DNA of 64,000 nt from Corynebacterium sanguinis. GTDB lineage: Bacteria; Actinomycetota; Actinomycetes; Mycobacteriales; Mycobacteriaceae. Below, piece by piece: positions 36,304-45,352 of the stretch. The stretch is from contig NZ_CP038157.1 of the NCBI RefSeq assembly GCF_007641235.1, positions 1,116,001 through 1,180,000 of the forward strand. The letters run 5' to 3'. Each line of letters opens with the position of its first letter. The first letter of the stretch is position 1. Under the pieces are notes generated by a model, which saw nothing but the letters and a program-made list of their open reading frames with translations, ran no database searches and was not told the origin of the DNA. A program made the translations under genes and the position numbers.

Positions 36304-37017
36304 GTGAACAACCAGCCCCACCAGAACCCAGACAGCAGGCCGCTCCCGCCAGAGATCTACATGCGTCGCCGCGTAGCCGCGCTCGTGATCCTCTTGGTGC
36401 TCGTTGCCCTGCTCGTGTGGGGGCTGACTGCGTGGGCCCGCTCGGGCTCCGACGCTGGTGAGGCGACGGAATCCACCGCGCCCGCAACGCCGACGGAGCA
36501 GATCACCACCGAGCCCACGGTCCCGGCCCCTAGCGACGAGGAAACCACCGCGTCCACTACGACGACCACCGAGGCCACCACGACTTCGGACACGGCCACG
36601 CCGACGGTCAACGCCGCGGGCAAGGGCACCTGCGAGCTGGCCGACCTCGAGATTGAGGCGCAGACCAGCGAGCCGAGCTACGCCGCTGGCGACCAGCCGG
36701 TGTTCTACATGAAGATCAACAACCCGACCAAGGCTGAATGCGGAATCAACCTTGATGACAACCAGCTGCGCTTCGAGGTCTACACCATGAGCGACAACCA
36801 GCGCGTCTGGTCGGACGTGGACTGCTACCCGCCCGTTGTTACCGGCGAGGAGACCTTCAAGCCGGGCGAGCCGCGCATGTTCGAGGCTCGCTGGTCGGCG
36901 ACCGGGTCGAAGCCCGGCCAATGCACGAACCGCCAGCCGGTGGCCCCGGGCGCCTACTACCTGCACGCCGTGGTCGGTGATTCCGCGTCGAACCCGGCCG
37001 ACTTCACCATCCGCTAG
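36304..37017 (+). CDS. Membrane-anchored extracytoplasmic protein of unknown function
   Basis: A 237-residue protein with a short cytoplasmic head, one transmembrane helix (about 25-45), a Thr/Glu/Pro-rich linker (about 50-105) and a compact extracytoplasmic domain with four Cys (about 110-237). The domain (beta-rich, QPVFYMKINNPTKAECGINL) looks immunoglobulin-like, but no family was recognised. The motif LPPEIYMRRRVAALV before the helix nearly matches the sortase at 8569. Start GTG is set by the -10 box. Its stop shares CTAG with the convergent disA. Confidence 0.75.
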   Translation: MNNQPHQNPDSRPLPPEIYMRRRVAALVILLVLVALLVWGLTAWARSGSDAGEATESTAPATPTEQITTEPTVPAPSDEETTASTTTTTEATTTSDTATPTVNAAGKGTCELADLEIEAQTSEPSYAAGDQPVFYMKINNPTKAECGINLDDNQLRFEVYTMSDNQRVWSDVDCYPPVVTGEETFKPGEPRMFEARWSATGSKPGQCTNRQPVAPGAYYLHAVVGDSASNPADFTIR

Positions 37018-38075
37018 GTCAGCCGCCGCAGTCCCTCGTAGATGTGGCGCGCCCACAGCGGAGAGACGTGCTCGGCGTCCGCGAGCCGCTCGGGCTCCGC
37101 GCCGAGCAGCTCCGGCAGCGAACCGAACTCGGAGACCACGTGGTCCATGAGGAAGCGCTGCACGCGCGGCACGCGTGAGAGCGCGCGGTAGCCGCGCGGC
37201 ACGACGTCGTGCATCAGGTTTTCCTCGGTGGCGGGCAGCCCCAGCGGGCGCGCTAGCGAGGCGGTGTTGAGCAGCTCGGAATCCGGCAGCTCACCCAACG
37301 TGGCGAGCGCCGCGGCTACCTGCTCGTCGGAGGGCACCGTCGGGCAGGCGATGTAGTCGCGCACGAGCATCTCAATGTCCTCTTCGATGCTGCCGCGCAG
37401 CTCGGTGAGCTGCAGGGCGAGCTGTCGCGAATCGACGCCCAATTCAACGATGCCCTCATCCATGTCGTTTGCCGCGCGGGCCAGCATGATCTGGCGCTGC
37501 AGGACGTTGAGCACGTCGGCGACCGTGGCGTAGTGGTTCATCTCGGCAACGAACAGGCGCTGGCCGGCTAGGTCGAGCCTGCTGCGGTAGCGCTCCACGG
37601 TCGACAACGCCTGGTTGGCGCGGGCGGTGAGCACCGCTGGCTCGTCGAGCAGGTGGCGCTTGCCGTTGGCGTAAAGCGTCAGCGTGTTCATCGACGCCGA
37701 TACTGACACGGTGGGTACGCCGGTCTGCAGCGCGGTGCGCTCGGCGGCGCGGTGGCGGGTCCCCGTTTCCACGGTGGGGTACGAGGGCGAGGGGACGAGC
37801 TGGACGTTGGCCCGCACGATGCGCGTAACGTCGCTGGAGAGGATCACCGCCCCGTCCATCTTGCTCAGCTCGCGCAGAAGCGTCGGCTGGAAGGCGACGT
37901 CGAACTCGATCCCGCCGTCGCAGATCTGGGTGACCTCCGGCCCGTCGCCGAGCACGATCAACCCGCCGGTGTGGCCGCGCTGGATGCGCTCGAGCCCGTC
38001 GCGCAGCGCCGTTCCTGGAGCGAGCAGCTCGAGTGTGTTGCGCAGCGATTTCGGTTCAGAGGAAGGGTCGGTCAT
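37014..38075 (-). CDS. disA: Diadenylate cyclase, DNA integrity scanning protein DisA
   Basis: Makes c-di-AMP from two ATP. A 353-residue protein with the DAC catalytic motifs DGAVIL (near 74) and GTRHRAAER (near 104), a helical spine and a C-terminal helix-hairpin-helix DNA-binding domain. In Bacillus DisA is stalled by branched DNA and couples repair to signalling. It lies directly after radA, a known repair partner, in the mycobacterial order. TAGAAT gives it a separate near-leaderless promoter at the radA stop. Confidence 0.96.
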   Translation of the reverse strand: MTDPSSEPKSLRNTLELLAPGTALRDGLERIQRGHTGGLIVLGDGPEVTQICDGGIEFDVAFQPTLLRELSKMDGAVILSSDVTRIVRANVQLVPSPSYPTVETGTRHRAAERTALQTGVPTVSVSASMNTLTLYANGKRHLLDEPAVLTARANQALSTVERYRSRLDLAGQRLFVAEMNHYATVADVLNVLQRQIMLARAANDMDEGIVELGVDSRQLALQLTELRGSIEEDIEMLVRDYIACPTVPSDEQVAAALATLGELPDSELLNTASLARPLGLPATEENLMHDVVPRGYRALSRVPRVQRFLMDHVVSEFGSLPELLGAEPERLADAEHVSPLWARHIYEGLRRLT

Positions 38076-38083
38076 GGTGGCTT

Positions 38084-38089
38084 ATTCTA
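38084..38089 (-). promoter_or_regulatory. -10 box TAGAAT, disA, overlapping the radA stop
   Basis: The TAG of TAGAAT is the radA stop codon. The box ends 8 nt before the disA ATG. Confidence 0.6.
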
Positions 38090-39466
38090 TCCCTCGGCAA
38101 CCATAGCGATGGCTTCGCCGAGCGTGGAGACTTGGCTCACCCGCATCCCTGGGATGTTGATCTTTTCCCCGGCAGGCGCGATGGCGTACTTGTAACCCAG
38201 GCGGGCGGCTTCCTGCAGGCGGCGAGACAGGTTGGGCACCCGGCGCAGCTCGCCGGCGAGGCCGACTTCTCCCACCACAACAGTTTTGTGCGGCAGCGGC
38301 TTCTCGTGCAGGCTCGACCAGGTGGCCAGGGCGACGGCGAGGTCGGTGGCTGTCTCGGTGATTTTCACCCCGCCGACGGTGGCGACGTAGGCGTCCTTGT
38401 CGTTGGTGCGCTCGTTGCAGCGCGCCTGCAGCACGGCGAGCACCATGGGTACGCGGTTGAAGTCGAGGCCGGTGACCACGCGTCGCGGGCTCTTGTTCAC
38501 TGGGTCGACGGTCAGGGCCTGGACCTCCGCCAGGATCGGGCGCACGCCGTCCATTGCGACGGTGACCGCGCAGCCGTCCGGGGTGTTTCCGCGGTGGGAG
38601 AGGAACAGCCCGGAGGGGTCGGAGACCTCGCGGATGCCCTCGGCAGTCTGCTCGAAGCAGCCGACCTCGTCGGTAGCGCCGAAACGGTTCTTGATGCCGC
38701 GCATCATCCGCAGGCTCGAGTGCCGGTCGCCCTCGAAGTTCAGAACTACGTCGACGAGGTGCTCGAGCACGCGCGGACCAGCGACGTTGCCGTCCTTGGT
38801 GACGTGGCCGACGAGCAGGATCGGCACGTTCGTGGTCTTCGCCAGCGTGGTCAGGGCTGCGGTGACCGCGCGCGACTGGGCGATACCGCCTGCCACGCCC
38901 TCGACCCCGGGCGCGTGCATGGTTTGCACCGAATCGACGATGAGCAGCGACGGCTTGATCTGCTCGACGTGGCCGAACACGACGTCGAGGTTGGATTCGG
39001 CGGCCAGGAACAGGCTGGGCTGCAGCGCCGCGGTGCGCTCGGCGCGCGAGCGGACCTGACCGGCGGACTCCTCGGCCGTGACGTAGAGGGCCTTGCGCTC
39101 GCCCAGCGCGGCCCACCGCGAGGCGACCTCGAGCAGCAGGGTGGACTTGCCCACGCCGGGCTCGCCCGCCATGAGCACGACGGAGCCGGGGATCACGCCG
39201 GAGCCGAGGACGCGGTCGAGCTCGCCGATACCGGAGGGCACGGCTGCTGTCTGGGCGGGGTCAATCGCGGTAATCGGCTGCGCCGGGGCGGCCGGGGCAA
39301 GCGCCTGCAGCCGCGTGGGGTTCGCCGAACTCGAGGCGGCTGCCGCGAGCGGCGTTTCCTCCTGGAGCGTGCCCCACGACCCGCACTCGGGGCAGCGCCC
39401 CAGCCACTTGGGGGAGGAGTAGCCGCATTCGGTGCAGGTGTGGACCACGCGCTGTTTCTTCGCCAT
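38087..39466 (-). CDS. radA: DNA repair protein RadA/Sms
   Basis: A RecA-like ATPase helping branch migration in recombination. 459 residues: an N-terminal zinc finger (CTECGYSSPKWLGRCPECG, Cys 11-28), Walker A GEPGVGKST (near 101), the RadA motif KNRFGATDE (near 260) and a C-terminal Lon-like domain. It is upstream of disA with no gap beyond the shared stop/-10. TAGAGT stands 6 nt before its ATG. Confidence 0.97.
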   Translation of the reverse strand: MAKKQRVVHTCTECGYSSPKWLGRCPECGSWGTLQEETPLAAAASSSANPTRLQALAPAAPAQPITAIDPAQTAAVPSGIGELDRVLGSGVIPGSVVLMAGEPGVGKSTLLLEVASRWAALGERKALYVTAEESAGQVRSRAERTAALQPSLFLAAESNLDVVFGHVEQIKPSLLIVDSVQTMHAPGVEGVAGGIAQSRAVTAALTTLAKTTNVPILLVGHVTKDGNVAGPRVLEHLVDVVLNFEGDRHSSLRMMRGIKNRFGATDEVGCFEQTAEGIREVSDPSGLFLSHRGNTPDGCAVTVAMDGVRPILAEVQALTVDPVNKSPRRVVTGLDFNRVPMVLAVLQARCNERTNDKDAYVATVGGVKITETATDLAVALATWSSLHEKPLPHKTVVVGEVGLAGELRRVPNLSRRLQEAARLGYKYAIAPAGEKINIPGMRVSQVSTLGEAIAMVAEG

Positions 39467-39472
39467 GCCGAC

Positions 39473-39478
39473 ACTCTA
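39473..39478 (-). promoter_or_regulatory. -10 box TAGAGT, leaderless radA
   Basis: Ends 6 nt before the radA ATG. Confidence 0.6.
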
Positions 39479-39512
39479 AGACACGGGTGTGACACGGCCC
39501 CTTCTGATACGC

Positions 39513-39543
39513 GAAAACCGCACCTCGCGGGGGCGAGGTGCGG
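39513..39543 (-). terminator. Rho-independent terminator of the lpqE-like gene
   Basis: On the minus strand CCGCACCTCGC pairs with GCGAGGTGCGG around a 4-nt loop, an 11-bp perfect stem, followed by TTTTC. Confidence 0.9.
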
Positions 39544-39561
39544 TCGTCGTCAAGCGCGGCT

Positions 39562-40113
39562 CTAGTGGCCCGAGTGGTCTTCGCCAAGCTCGCGGTTGGA
39601 CTCGCCGGAGGGCAGCAGCGGCGCGGAGACCGGAGCGTCGACAGCGACGGTTCCGGTGTCGAAGGTGAACGTGACACCGACGGTGCCGCCGTAGGCGAAC
39701 GCGTCGTTATCCAGGGAGGTCTCGACGTACTGGATGCAGTCGGTGTCGGCCTGCGGCAGGGCGTCGAGCCCCTCGGCGGAGTCACCCACCACGGAGCAGC
39801 GAGTCGGGATCTCGCGCGGGGCCGGGTTGAAGTCAACCTCTTGGTCACCAACCTGTGCGGAGACGAGGCGGTGCGGGTTCATGGAGGGATCCTGGTTGAT
39901 CGCGGTGAACTTCAGAGCGACGCGCCCGTCCTCATTGAGCACGACCGTTACGTCCTGGACCGCGACGGCGCCGTTCTCGCTGGAAACGCTCGCGCCGTCG
40001 ACGGCCGCGACCTGGGAGGAGGTCTGCGTGATCTGCCCGGCAGAGCACGAGGCGAGCAAAAGGGCGGACGCTGCGACGGCGGAGGCTGCGGCCACCGGCT
40101 TCAGGGACTTCAC
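39562..40113 (-). CDS. lpqE: LpqE-like lipoprotein
   Basis: A 183-residue secreted lipoprotein with lipobox LASC (Cys near residue 23), followed by a beta-rich domain resembling a copper-chaperone/PCu(A)C-like fold, and an acidic His-ending tail (EDHSGH). Position between radA and carD matches mycobacterial LpqE, implicated in copper or cell-envelope stress. GTG 40113 is preferred because GGAGGA is 7 nt upstream; that site covers the alternative ATG at 40128. A strong terminator follows. Confidence 0.8.
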   Translation of the reverse strand: MKSLKPVAAASAVAASALLLASCSAGQITQTSSQVAAVDGASVSSENGAVAVQDVTVVLNEDGRVALKFTAINQDPSMNPHRLVSAQVGDQEVDFNPAPREIPTRCSVVGDSAEGLDALPQADTDCIQYVETSLDNDAFAYGGTVGVTFTFDTGTVAVDAPVSAPLLPSGESNRELGEDHSGH

Positions 40114-40271
40114 TGTGATGTCCTCCATAATTAATCAACAAAGGGGATTTCTCTTCGCTAACACTACTGCGTGTCCCCCGGATTTTCCCAGTTTTACGTC
40201 TGTGGTGGGGGCAACGTCATAGTGTGGCGGGGGTAGCGGTAGTCGGCGCGGTGCCGTTGGAAAACAGGTGG

Positions 40272-40277
40272 TAGGGT
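40272..40277 (+). promoter_or_regulatory. Possible -10 box TAGGGT for carD
   Basis: TAGGGT is 37 bp before the carD ATG, with AAGGAG as ribosome-binding site. No good -35 was seen. Confidence 0.35.
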
Positions 40278-40314
40278 GGTGGGGTTGTAACCCCCGGTCC
40301 CGGCAAGGAGAAAC

Positions 40315-40932
40315 ATGGAATTCAAAGTCGGAGAAGTTGTTGTCTACCCGCATCATGGCGCGGCACGCATCGCCGACATTGAGGAGCGCGAGATGGGCGG
40401 GGAGACTCTCGACTTCCTCGTTTTGAAGATCCTCCAGTCCGACCTGGAGGTCCGCGTCCCCGTGAAGAACAGTGAGCTCGTCGGCGTGCGCGACGTGGTC
40501 AACGAGGACGGGCTTCGCAAGGTCTTCTCCGTGCTGCGCGAGACCGACGTCGAGGAGGCCGGCAACTGGTCGCGGCGCTACAAGGCGAACCAGGAGCGCC
40601 TCGCCTCCGGCGACATCAATAAGGTCGCCGAGGTGGTGCGCGACCTGTGGCGCCGCGACCAGGGCAAGGGCCTGTCCGCCGGCGAGAAGCGCATGCTGGG
40701 CAAGGCGCGCCAGATCCTCGTCGGTGAGCTCGCGCTCGCCCAGCCCGTTGACGAGGCCAAGGCCGAGGAGATGGAGAGCGGGATCAACGAGATCATCCAG
40801 CGCCAGGTGGCCGCCGGGATCTCGATCGATCCGCGCGACGAACTTGACGACGATGTCGACCTCGACGACCTGAGCTTCGATGACGTGGATGACGCGGACG
40901 AGGCAGAAGACACCAACTCCGACGAGGCCTAA
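40315..40932 (+). CDS. carD: CarD-family RNA polymerase-binding transcription regulator
   Basis: CarD binds the RNA polymerase beta subunit and stabilises open promoters, notably for rRNA. A 205-residue protein with an N-terminal Tudor-like RID domain (about 1-60, [17 protein letters not shown]) and a helical DNA-binding domain (about 70-165, with the WSRRYKAN stretch). The acidic tail (about 170-205) is longer than in M. tuberculosis. ispD starts on the base after its stop. Confidence 0.97.
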   Translation: MEFKVGEVVVYPHHGAARIADIEEREMGGETLDFLVLKILQSDLEVRVPVKNSELVGVRDVVNEDGLRKVFSVLRETDVEEAGNWSRRYKANQERLASGDINKVAEVVRDLWRRDQGKGLSAGEKRMLGKARQILVGELALAQPVDEAKAEEMESGINEIIQRQVAAGISIDPRDELDDDVDLDDLSFDDVDDADEAEDTNSDEA

Positions 40933-41661
40933 ATGAAGCGCAGGGTCATCGCCCTGATCGCGGCGGCGGGGCAGGGAACCCGGCTCGGCGCGGCCATGCC
41001 GAAGGCGTTCGTCCCCCTGCGCGGCCGCAGCCTCCTCGAGCGCTCCGTCACCGCGATGGAAACCTCGCAGATTGTCGACGAGATCGTCGTCGTGGTCAGC
41101 CCCGAGATGGAGGAACTGGCGCAAGCCGCGCTGCAGGGCAAGCGCGTGCGCTTCGTCCACGGCGGCGCCGAGCGCGCGGACTCGATCTGGGAGGGGCTGA
41201 AAACCATTGCTGACGACGACGCCGTGGTGCTCATCCACGACGCCGCCCGCGCGCTGACCCCGCCCGGCATGATCGCCCGCGTCGCCCGCGCGGTGCTCGA
41301 CGGCAACCAGGCGGTCGTGCCCGTGGTGCCGGTCGCCGACACCATCAAGGTCGTCGACGGTGAGCGGGTGACGGCGACGCCGGACCGGGCGTCGTTACGC
41401 GCCGTGCAAACCCCGCAGGGCTTTGACCTAAAGGTTCTGCGCGCGGCGAACGAGGCCTACCTCGCGGCCCAGGACGCGGGCTTTACCGCGACCGACGACG
41501 CGAGCCTGGCCGAGTGGCACGGTGTGGACGTGGTCACGGTCCAGGGCGACCCGATGGCGTTTAAGATCACCACGCCTATCGACATGCGCCTGGCGGCAAG
41601 CATTACCGATGAGGCCGAACCGACGATCTTCGAGGTCCCCGGCACCGTGAGGAAGGACTAA
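40933..41661 (+). CDS. ispD: 2-C-methyl-D-erythritol 4-phosphate cytidylyltransferase
   Basis: The third step of the MEP isoprenoid pathway. A 242-residue nucleotidyltransferase with the CTP loop AAAGQGTRLG (near 11-20), HDAARAL (near 103) and TDDASLAE (near 187). It starts directly after the carD stop and is 3 nt from ispF; carD-ispD-ispF is a conserved actinobacterial order. Confidence 0.96.
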   Translation: MKRRVIALIAAAGQGTRLGAAMPKAFVPLRGRSLLERSVTAMETSQIVDEIVVVVSPEMEELAQAALQGKRVRFVHGGAERADSIWEGLKTIADDDAVVLIHDAARALTPPGMIARVARAVLDGNQAVVPVVPVADTIKVVDGERVTATPDRASLRAVQTPQGFDLKVLRAANEAYLAAQDAGFTATDDASLAEWHGVDVVTVQGDPMAFKITTPIDMRLAASITDEAEPTIFEVPGTVRKD

Positions 41662-41664
41662 AAC

Positions 41665-42162
41665 ATGGGCACTTTGCGTGTGGGCACAGCCTTTGACGCC
41701 CACCAGATTCAGGCGGGCAAGGAGTGCTGGATCGCCGGCATCCTCCACGACGGCGTCGACGGCTGCGAGGGCCACTCCGACGGCGATGTGGTCAGCCACG
41801 CGGTCGTCGACGCGGTGCTCTCCGCGGCCGGTCTGGGCGACCTCGGCTCGTTCGTCGGCGTCGGTAGGCCCGAGTACGACGGGGTGCGCGGCCTGCAGCT
41901 TTTAAAAGAGCTGCGCGAGCTTGTCGACGCCCACGGCATCGTAATCCACAACGTCTCCGCGCAGCTCATCGCACAGACCCCGCGCATGGGTGCGGTGCGC
42001 GAGGAGGCGGAGCGCGCGTTGACCGAGGCGCTCGGGGCGCCGGTGAGCGTCTCAGCCACGACGACCGACCACATGGGCTTTACCGGCTCCGGGCAGGGCC
42101 GCGCCGCGGTGGCGACCGCGCTGGTAGAGCTGGCGGGCGGGCCTGGACCGGCCAACGGCTAG
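41665..42162 (+). CDS. ispF: 2-C-methyl-D-erythritol 2,4-cyclodiphosphate synthase
   Basis: The fifth step of the MEP pathway. A 165-residue trimeric enzyme; metal ligands are in FDAHQI (Asp and His near residue 10) and in [13 protein letters not shown] (near 38), and the final [14 protein letters not shown] is typical. It is in an operon with ispD. Its TAG stop is also the first half of the cysS -10 box. Confidence 0.96.
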   Translation: MGTLRVGTAFDAHQIQAGKECWIAGILHDGVDGCEGHSDGDVVSHAVVDAVLSAAGLGDLGSFVGVGRPEYDGVRGLQLLKELRELVDAHGIVIHNVSAQLIAQTPRMGAVREEAERALTEALGAPVSVSATTTDHMGFTGSGQGRAAVATALVELAGGPGPANG

Positions 42163-42165
42163 ACT
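42160..42165 (+). promoter_or_regulatory. -10 box TAGACT, leaderless cysS, overlapping the ispF stop
   Basis: The TAG is the ispF stop codon. TAGACT ends 7 nt before the GTG at 42173. Confidence 0.6.
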
Positions 42166-42172
42166 GGCCTGC

Positions 42173-43588
42173 GTGACTTCCGGTATCCAACGCATCTTTG
42201 ATACGTCCGCGCGTGAGCTGCGGGTTTTCGAGCCGGTCCGCGAGGGCCACGTCTCGATCTACCTCTGCGGCGCGACGCCTCAATCCTCGCCGCACATCGG
42301 CCATCTGCGTTCCGGCGTCGCCTTCGACATCGTGCGCCGCTGGTTTCTGGCCAAGGGCTTTGACGTGGCGTTCGTGCGCAACGTCACCGACATCGACGAC
42401 AAGATCTTAACCAAGGCCGCCGAGAACGGTCGGCCCTGGTGGGAGTGGGTGTCCACCTACGAGCGCGAGTTCACCCGCGCCTACAACCTGCTCGGGGTGC
42501 TGCCGCCGTCGGTGGAGCCGCGCGCGACGGGGCACGTCACCCAGATGGTCGACTACATGCACCGGTTGATTGACAGGGGCTTCGCCTACGAGGCCGCCGG
42601 GTCGGTCTACTTCGACGTCGCGGCCTGGGTGCGCGCCGAGGGCAGCGACTACGGCTCGATCTCGGGCAACCGGGTCGAGGAGATGGAGTCCGGTGAGCCC
42701 GATAACCGCGGCAAGCGAGGCCCGCACGATTTCGCGCTGTGGAAGGCCGCGAAGCCGGGTGAGCCGAGTTGGCCGACGCCGTGGGGCGAGGGCCGCCCGG
42801 GCTGGCACATCGAGTGCTCCGCCATGGCGACCTGGTACCTCGGCGGCTCCTTCGACATCCACGGCGGCGGCCTTGACCTGCGGTTCCCGCACCACGAGAA
42901 CGAGCAGGCGCAGTCGCACGCCGCCGGCGACGGGTTTGCCAACTACTGGATGCACAATCACTGGGTGACCATGGCCGGGGAGAAGATGTCCAAATCGCTG
43001 GGCAATGTGCTCTCGATCGACAACATGCTGGCCACCGTGCGCCCGGTGGAGCTGCGTTACTACCTCGGCTCCGCCCATTACCGCAGCGTGCTGGAGTACT
43101 CCCCGGAGGCCTTGAGCGAGGCAGCCGCCGGCTACCGCCGCATCGAAGACTTTGTCGCCCGCGCCGGCACCCCGGAAAAGACCACGTGGACCCCACAGTT
43201 CGAGCAGGCGCTTAACGACGACTTCGGCGTCCCGAAAGCCCTGGCGGAAATCCACAACCTCGTGCGCGAGGGGAACAAGGCGCTCGCCGCGGGCGACGCA
43301 GCTCGGGCCGCAGAGATCGCCGGCACCGTCCGCGCGATGGCCGCCGTGCTGGGCGTAGACCCTGGGGAGTGGTCGCGCGCTGCTGGTGGGGGCGCGCAGG
43401 GGGCGTCGTCAAGCGAGGCGGCGGACAAGGCGCTCGACGTGCTTGTGGCGGCGGAGCTCGACAGGCGCAGCGCCGCGCGCGCGGAGAAGGACTGGGCCAG
43501 CGCGGACGCGGTGCGCGACAGACTCGCCGCAGCGGGAATTGAGATTACTGACACCGCCGACGGCCCGCAGTGGGCCCTGAAAGACTAA
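42173..43588 (+). CDS. cysS: Cysteinyl-tRNA synthetase
   Basis: A 471-residue class I synthetase with the HIGH-type motif PHIGHLRS (near 41), the zinc-site His residues in [17 protein letters not shown] (near 232) and KMSKS (near 268). MshC, the mycothiol paralogue, lacks the anticodon domain; the full length and C-terminal domain here favour CysS. Start GTG is set by the -10 box. Confidence 0.96.
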   Translation: MTSGIQRIFDTSARELRVFEPVREGHVSIYLCGATPQSSPHIGHLRSGVAFDIVRRWFLAKGFDVAFVRNVTDIDDKILTKAAENGRPWWEWVSTYEREFTRAYNLLGVLPPSVEPRATGHVTQMVDYMHRLIDRGFAYEAAGSVYFDVAAWVRAEGSDYGSISGNRVEEMESGEPDNRGKRGPHDFALWKAAKPGEPSWPTPWGEGRPGWHIECSAMATWYLGGSFDIHGGGLDLRFPHHENEQAQSHAAGDGFANYWMHNHWVTMAGEKMSKSLGNVLSIDNMLATVRPVELRYYLGSAHYRSVLEYSPEALSEAAAGYRRIEDFVARAGTPEKTTWTPQFEQALNDDFGVPKALAEIHNLVREGNKALAAGDAARAAEIAGTVRAMAAVLGVDPGEWSRAAGGGAQGASSSEAADKALDVLVAAELDRRSAARAEKDWASADAVRDRLAAAGIEITDTADGPQWALKD

Positions 43589-43601
43589 GGAATAAAAACT
43601 C

Positions 43602-44546
43602 ATGGCGAAACCGTACAGGCGACCCGACGTGATCAAGACGTCGAAAAAGGGCGCCACCAAGGGCTCCGGAGGCCAGCGCCGCCGCGGTCTGGAGGGCAAG
43701 AAGGCCACCCCGAAGGCGGAGGACCGCGTCTACCACTCCGCGCACAAGCGCAAGCTGGAGCGCCAGCGCCGCGACTCCGGCAGGCACGAAAAGGAAAAGG
43801 CGGACCTCGTTGTCGGCCGCAACCCGGTGGTCGAGTGCCTACACGCGAAGGTGCCGGCCGAGGCTCTCTTCGTCGCGCTCGGCACCGCGCATGACGACCG
43901 CCTTTCCGAGGCCGTCACCCTGGCCAACTCCAAGGGCCTGCCGGTGCACGAGGTGCCGCGCCACGATCTCGACAGCATGACGGGCAACGGCCTGCACCAG
44001 GGCATCGGGTTAAAGATCCAGCCCTACAAGTACGCCGATGTGTTCGACCTGATGGCCGGCGTGAAGGACCGCGGGCAAACCGGGATGTTCGTCGTTCTCG
44101 ACAACATCACCGACCCGCGCAACCTCGGCGCGGTGATTCGCTCCACCGCGGCCTTCGGCGGCCACGGCGTGGTCATCCCCGAGCGTCGTTCCGCGCAGGT
44201 CACGGGCGTGGCGTGGCGCACCTCGGCCGGTACGGCGGCGCGGTTGCCAGTGGCGAAGGCCGTCAACATCACCCGCACGATCAAGGAGTTCAAGGACAAC
44301 GGCTACATGGTCGTTGGGCTTGACGCGGGCGGCGATCATACGCTCGACACCTTCGACGGCGGCACGGACCCGGTGGTCATCGTCGTCGGCTCCGAGGGCA
44401 AGGGCATCTCGCGCCTGGTGCGCGAGAACTGCGACGTGCTCATGTCCATCCCCACCGAGGGTTGGGTGGAGTCGCTCAACGCCTCCGTTGCCGCGGGCGT
44501 TGTGCTCAGCGAGTTCGCCCGCCAGCGCCGCGCCGCGGCGAACTAG
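43602..44546 (+). CDS. rlmB: 23S rRNA (guanosine-2'-O-)-methyltransferase RlmB
   Basis: A SpoU/TrmH-family knot methyltransferase, 314 residues. The three motifs are [14 protein letters not shown] (near 167), [11 protein letters not shown] (near 262) and [12 protein letters not shown] (near 288). A Lys/Arg-rich extension of about 65 residues precedes the substrate-binding domain. It lies 13 bp after cysS with AAGGA, as in other actinobacteria. The TAG stop overlaps the convergent esterase stop in CTAG. Confidence 0.94.
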   Translation: MAKPYRRPDVIKTSKKGATKGSGGQRRRGLEGKKATPKAEDRVYHSAHKRKLERQRRDSGRHEKEKADLVVGRNPVVECLHAKVPAEALFVALGTAHDDRLSEAVTLANSKGLPVHEVPRHDLDSMTGNGLHQGIGLKIQPYKYADVFDLMAGVKDRGQTGMFVVLDNITDPRNLGAVIRSTAAFGGHGVVIPERRSAQVTGVAWRTSAGTAARLPVAKAVNITRTIKEFKDNGYMVVGLDAGGDHTLDTFDGGTDPVVIVVGSEGKGISRLVRENCDVLMSIPTEGWVESLNASVAAGVVLSEFARQRRAAAN

Positions 44547-45346
44547 AGCGCGAAGAACCCTCTGACCAGCTCCGCGCCGACGACATGGTCGGTGCCGGGG
44601 CCGAGGCGGGGGTCGAGGCGCTTCGGGGCGGGCACGAGGTGGCCCATGCCCTCAATCGACCACAGCTCGACCGGTGCTGCGCCTGTGAATCTATCGACGC
44701 GCACCCCCTCGACGGGCCGGGTCGTCGAGTGCTCGCCCGCGTGGTTAAGCCGGGCGAAAAAGCGAGCGGAGTCGAGCGCCGAACGTGCTTTCCCGCGGTT
44801 GAACTCGGAGATGCCCGCCAGCCCGCCGTCGTAGGGGACGATCGGGTCCGCGGTGCCCTGGACGCTCAGAATCGGGGTGGGGACCCAGCGCTCGGTGGAG
44901 CAGATCATGTTGTCGTCGGTGGGCGCGGCGGAACCGAACAGCGCCACGCCCGCGAGCGTAGACGGGGCCTCGCACAGCATGCGCAAAAGCATCTGGCCGC
45001 CGTTGGAGAAGCCGCAGCCAATCACGCGCGCCGGGTCGTAGGCGGCGATGAGTTGGAGAAGGAAACCGACGTCGTCGACGCCGAGCGTGCGCGCCGATTC
45101 GCTAAAACCGCGCCGCAGGTCGTTGAAGTGGCGCCCCACCCCGTTGGGGTAGAGCACCGTGGTCGAGTCCGTGGCGAGGGCGTCGAAGGTGTGCGCCGTG
45201 AAGTTGCGCGCCACGCTTCCCGACTGCAGCGAGCCGTGCAGAAACAGCACGAGCGTCTCGGTCTTGGGCGCGGGGTTGTCGCCGGTGACTTCTGTGTAGC
45301 GGCGCTGGCGGCCCTGGTGCTCCAGCGTGCGGCGCGAAACTGCCAT
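44543..45346 (-). CDS. PHB-depolymerase/LpqC-type esterase
   Basis: A 267-residue alpha/beta hydrolase with [10 protein letters not shown] (oxyanion hole, near 34), the nucleophile elbow GFSNGG (near 112), an Asp in [13 protein letters not shown] (near 165) and His in GMGH (near 238). This layout is that of polyhydroxybutyrate depolymerase-like and feruloyl esterases (LpqC in mycobacteria). It has no signal peptide, so it is probably cytoplasmic. The substrate is unknown. Confidence 0.85.
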   Translation of the reverse strand: MAVSRRTLEHQGRQRRYTEVTGDNPAPKTETLVLFLHGSLQSGSVARNFTAHTFDALATDSTTVLYPNGVGRHFNDLRRGFSESARTLGVDDVGFLLQLIAAYDPARVIGCGFSNGGQMLLRMLCEAPSTLAGVALFGSAAPTDDNMICSTERWVPTPILSVQGTADPIVPYDGGLAGISEFNRGKARSALDSARFFARLNHAGEHSTTRPVEGVRVDRFTGAAPVELWSIEGMGHLVPAPKRLDPRLGPGTDHVVGAELVRGFFAL

Positions 45347-45352
45347 GGGTCT

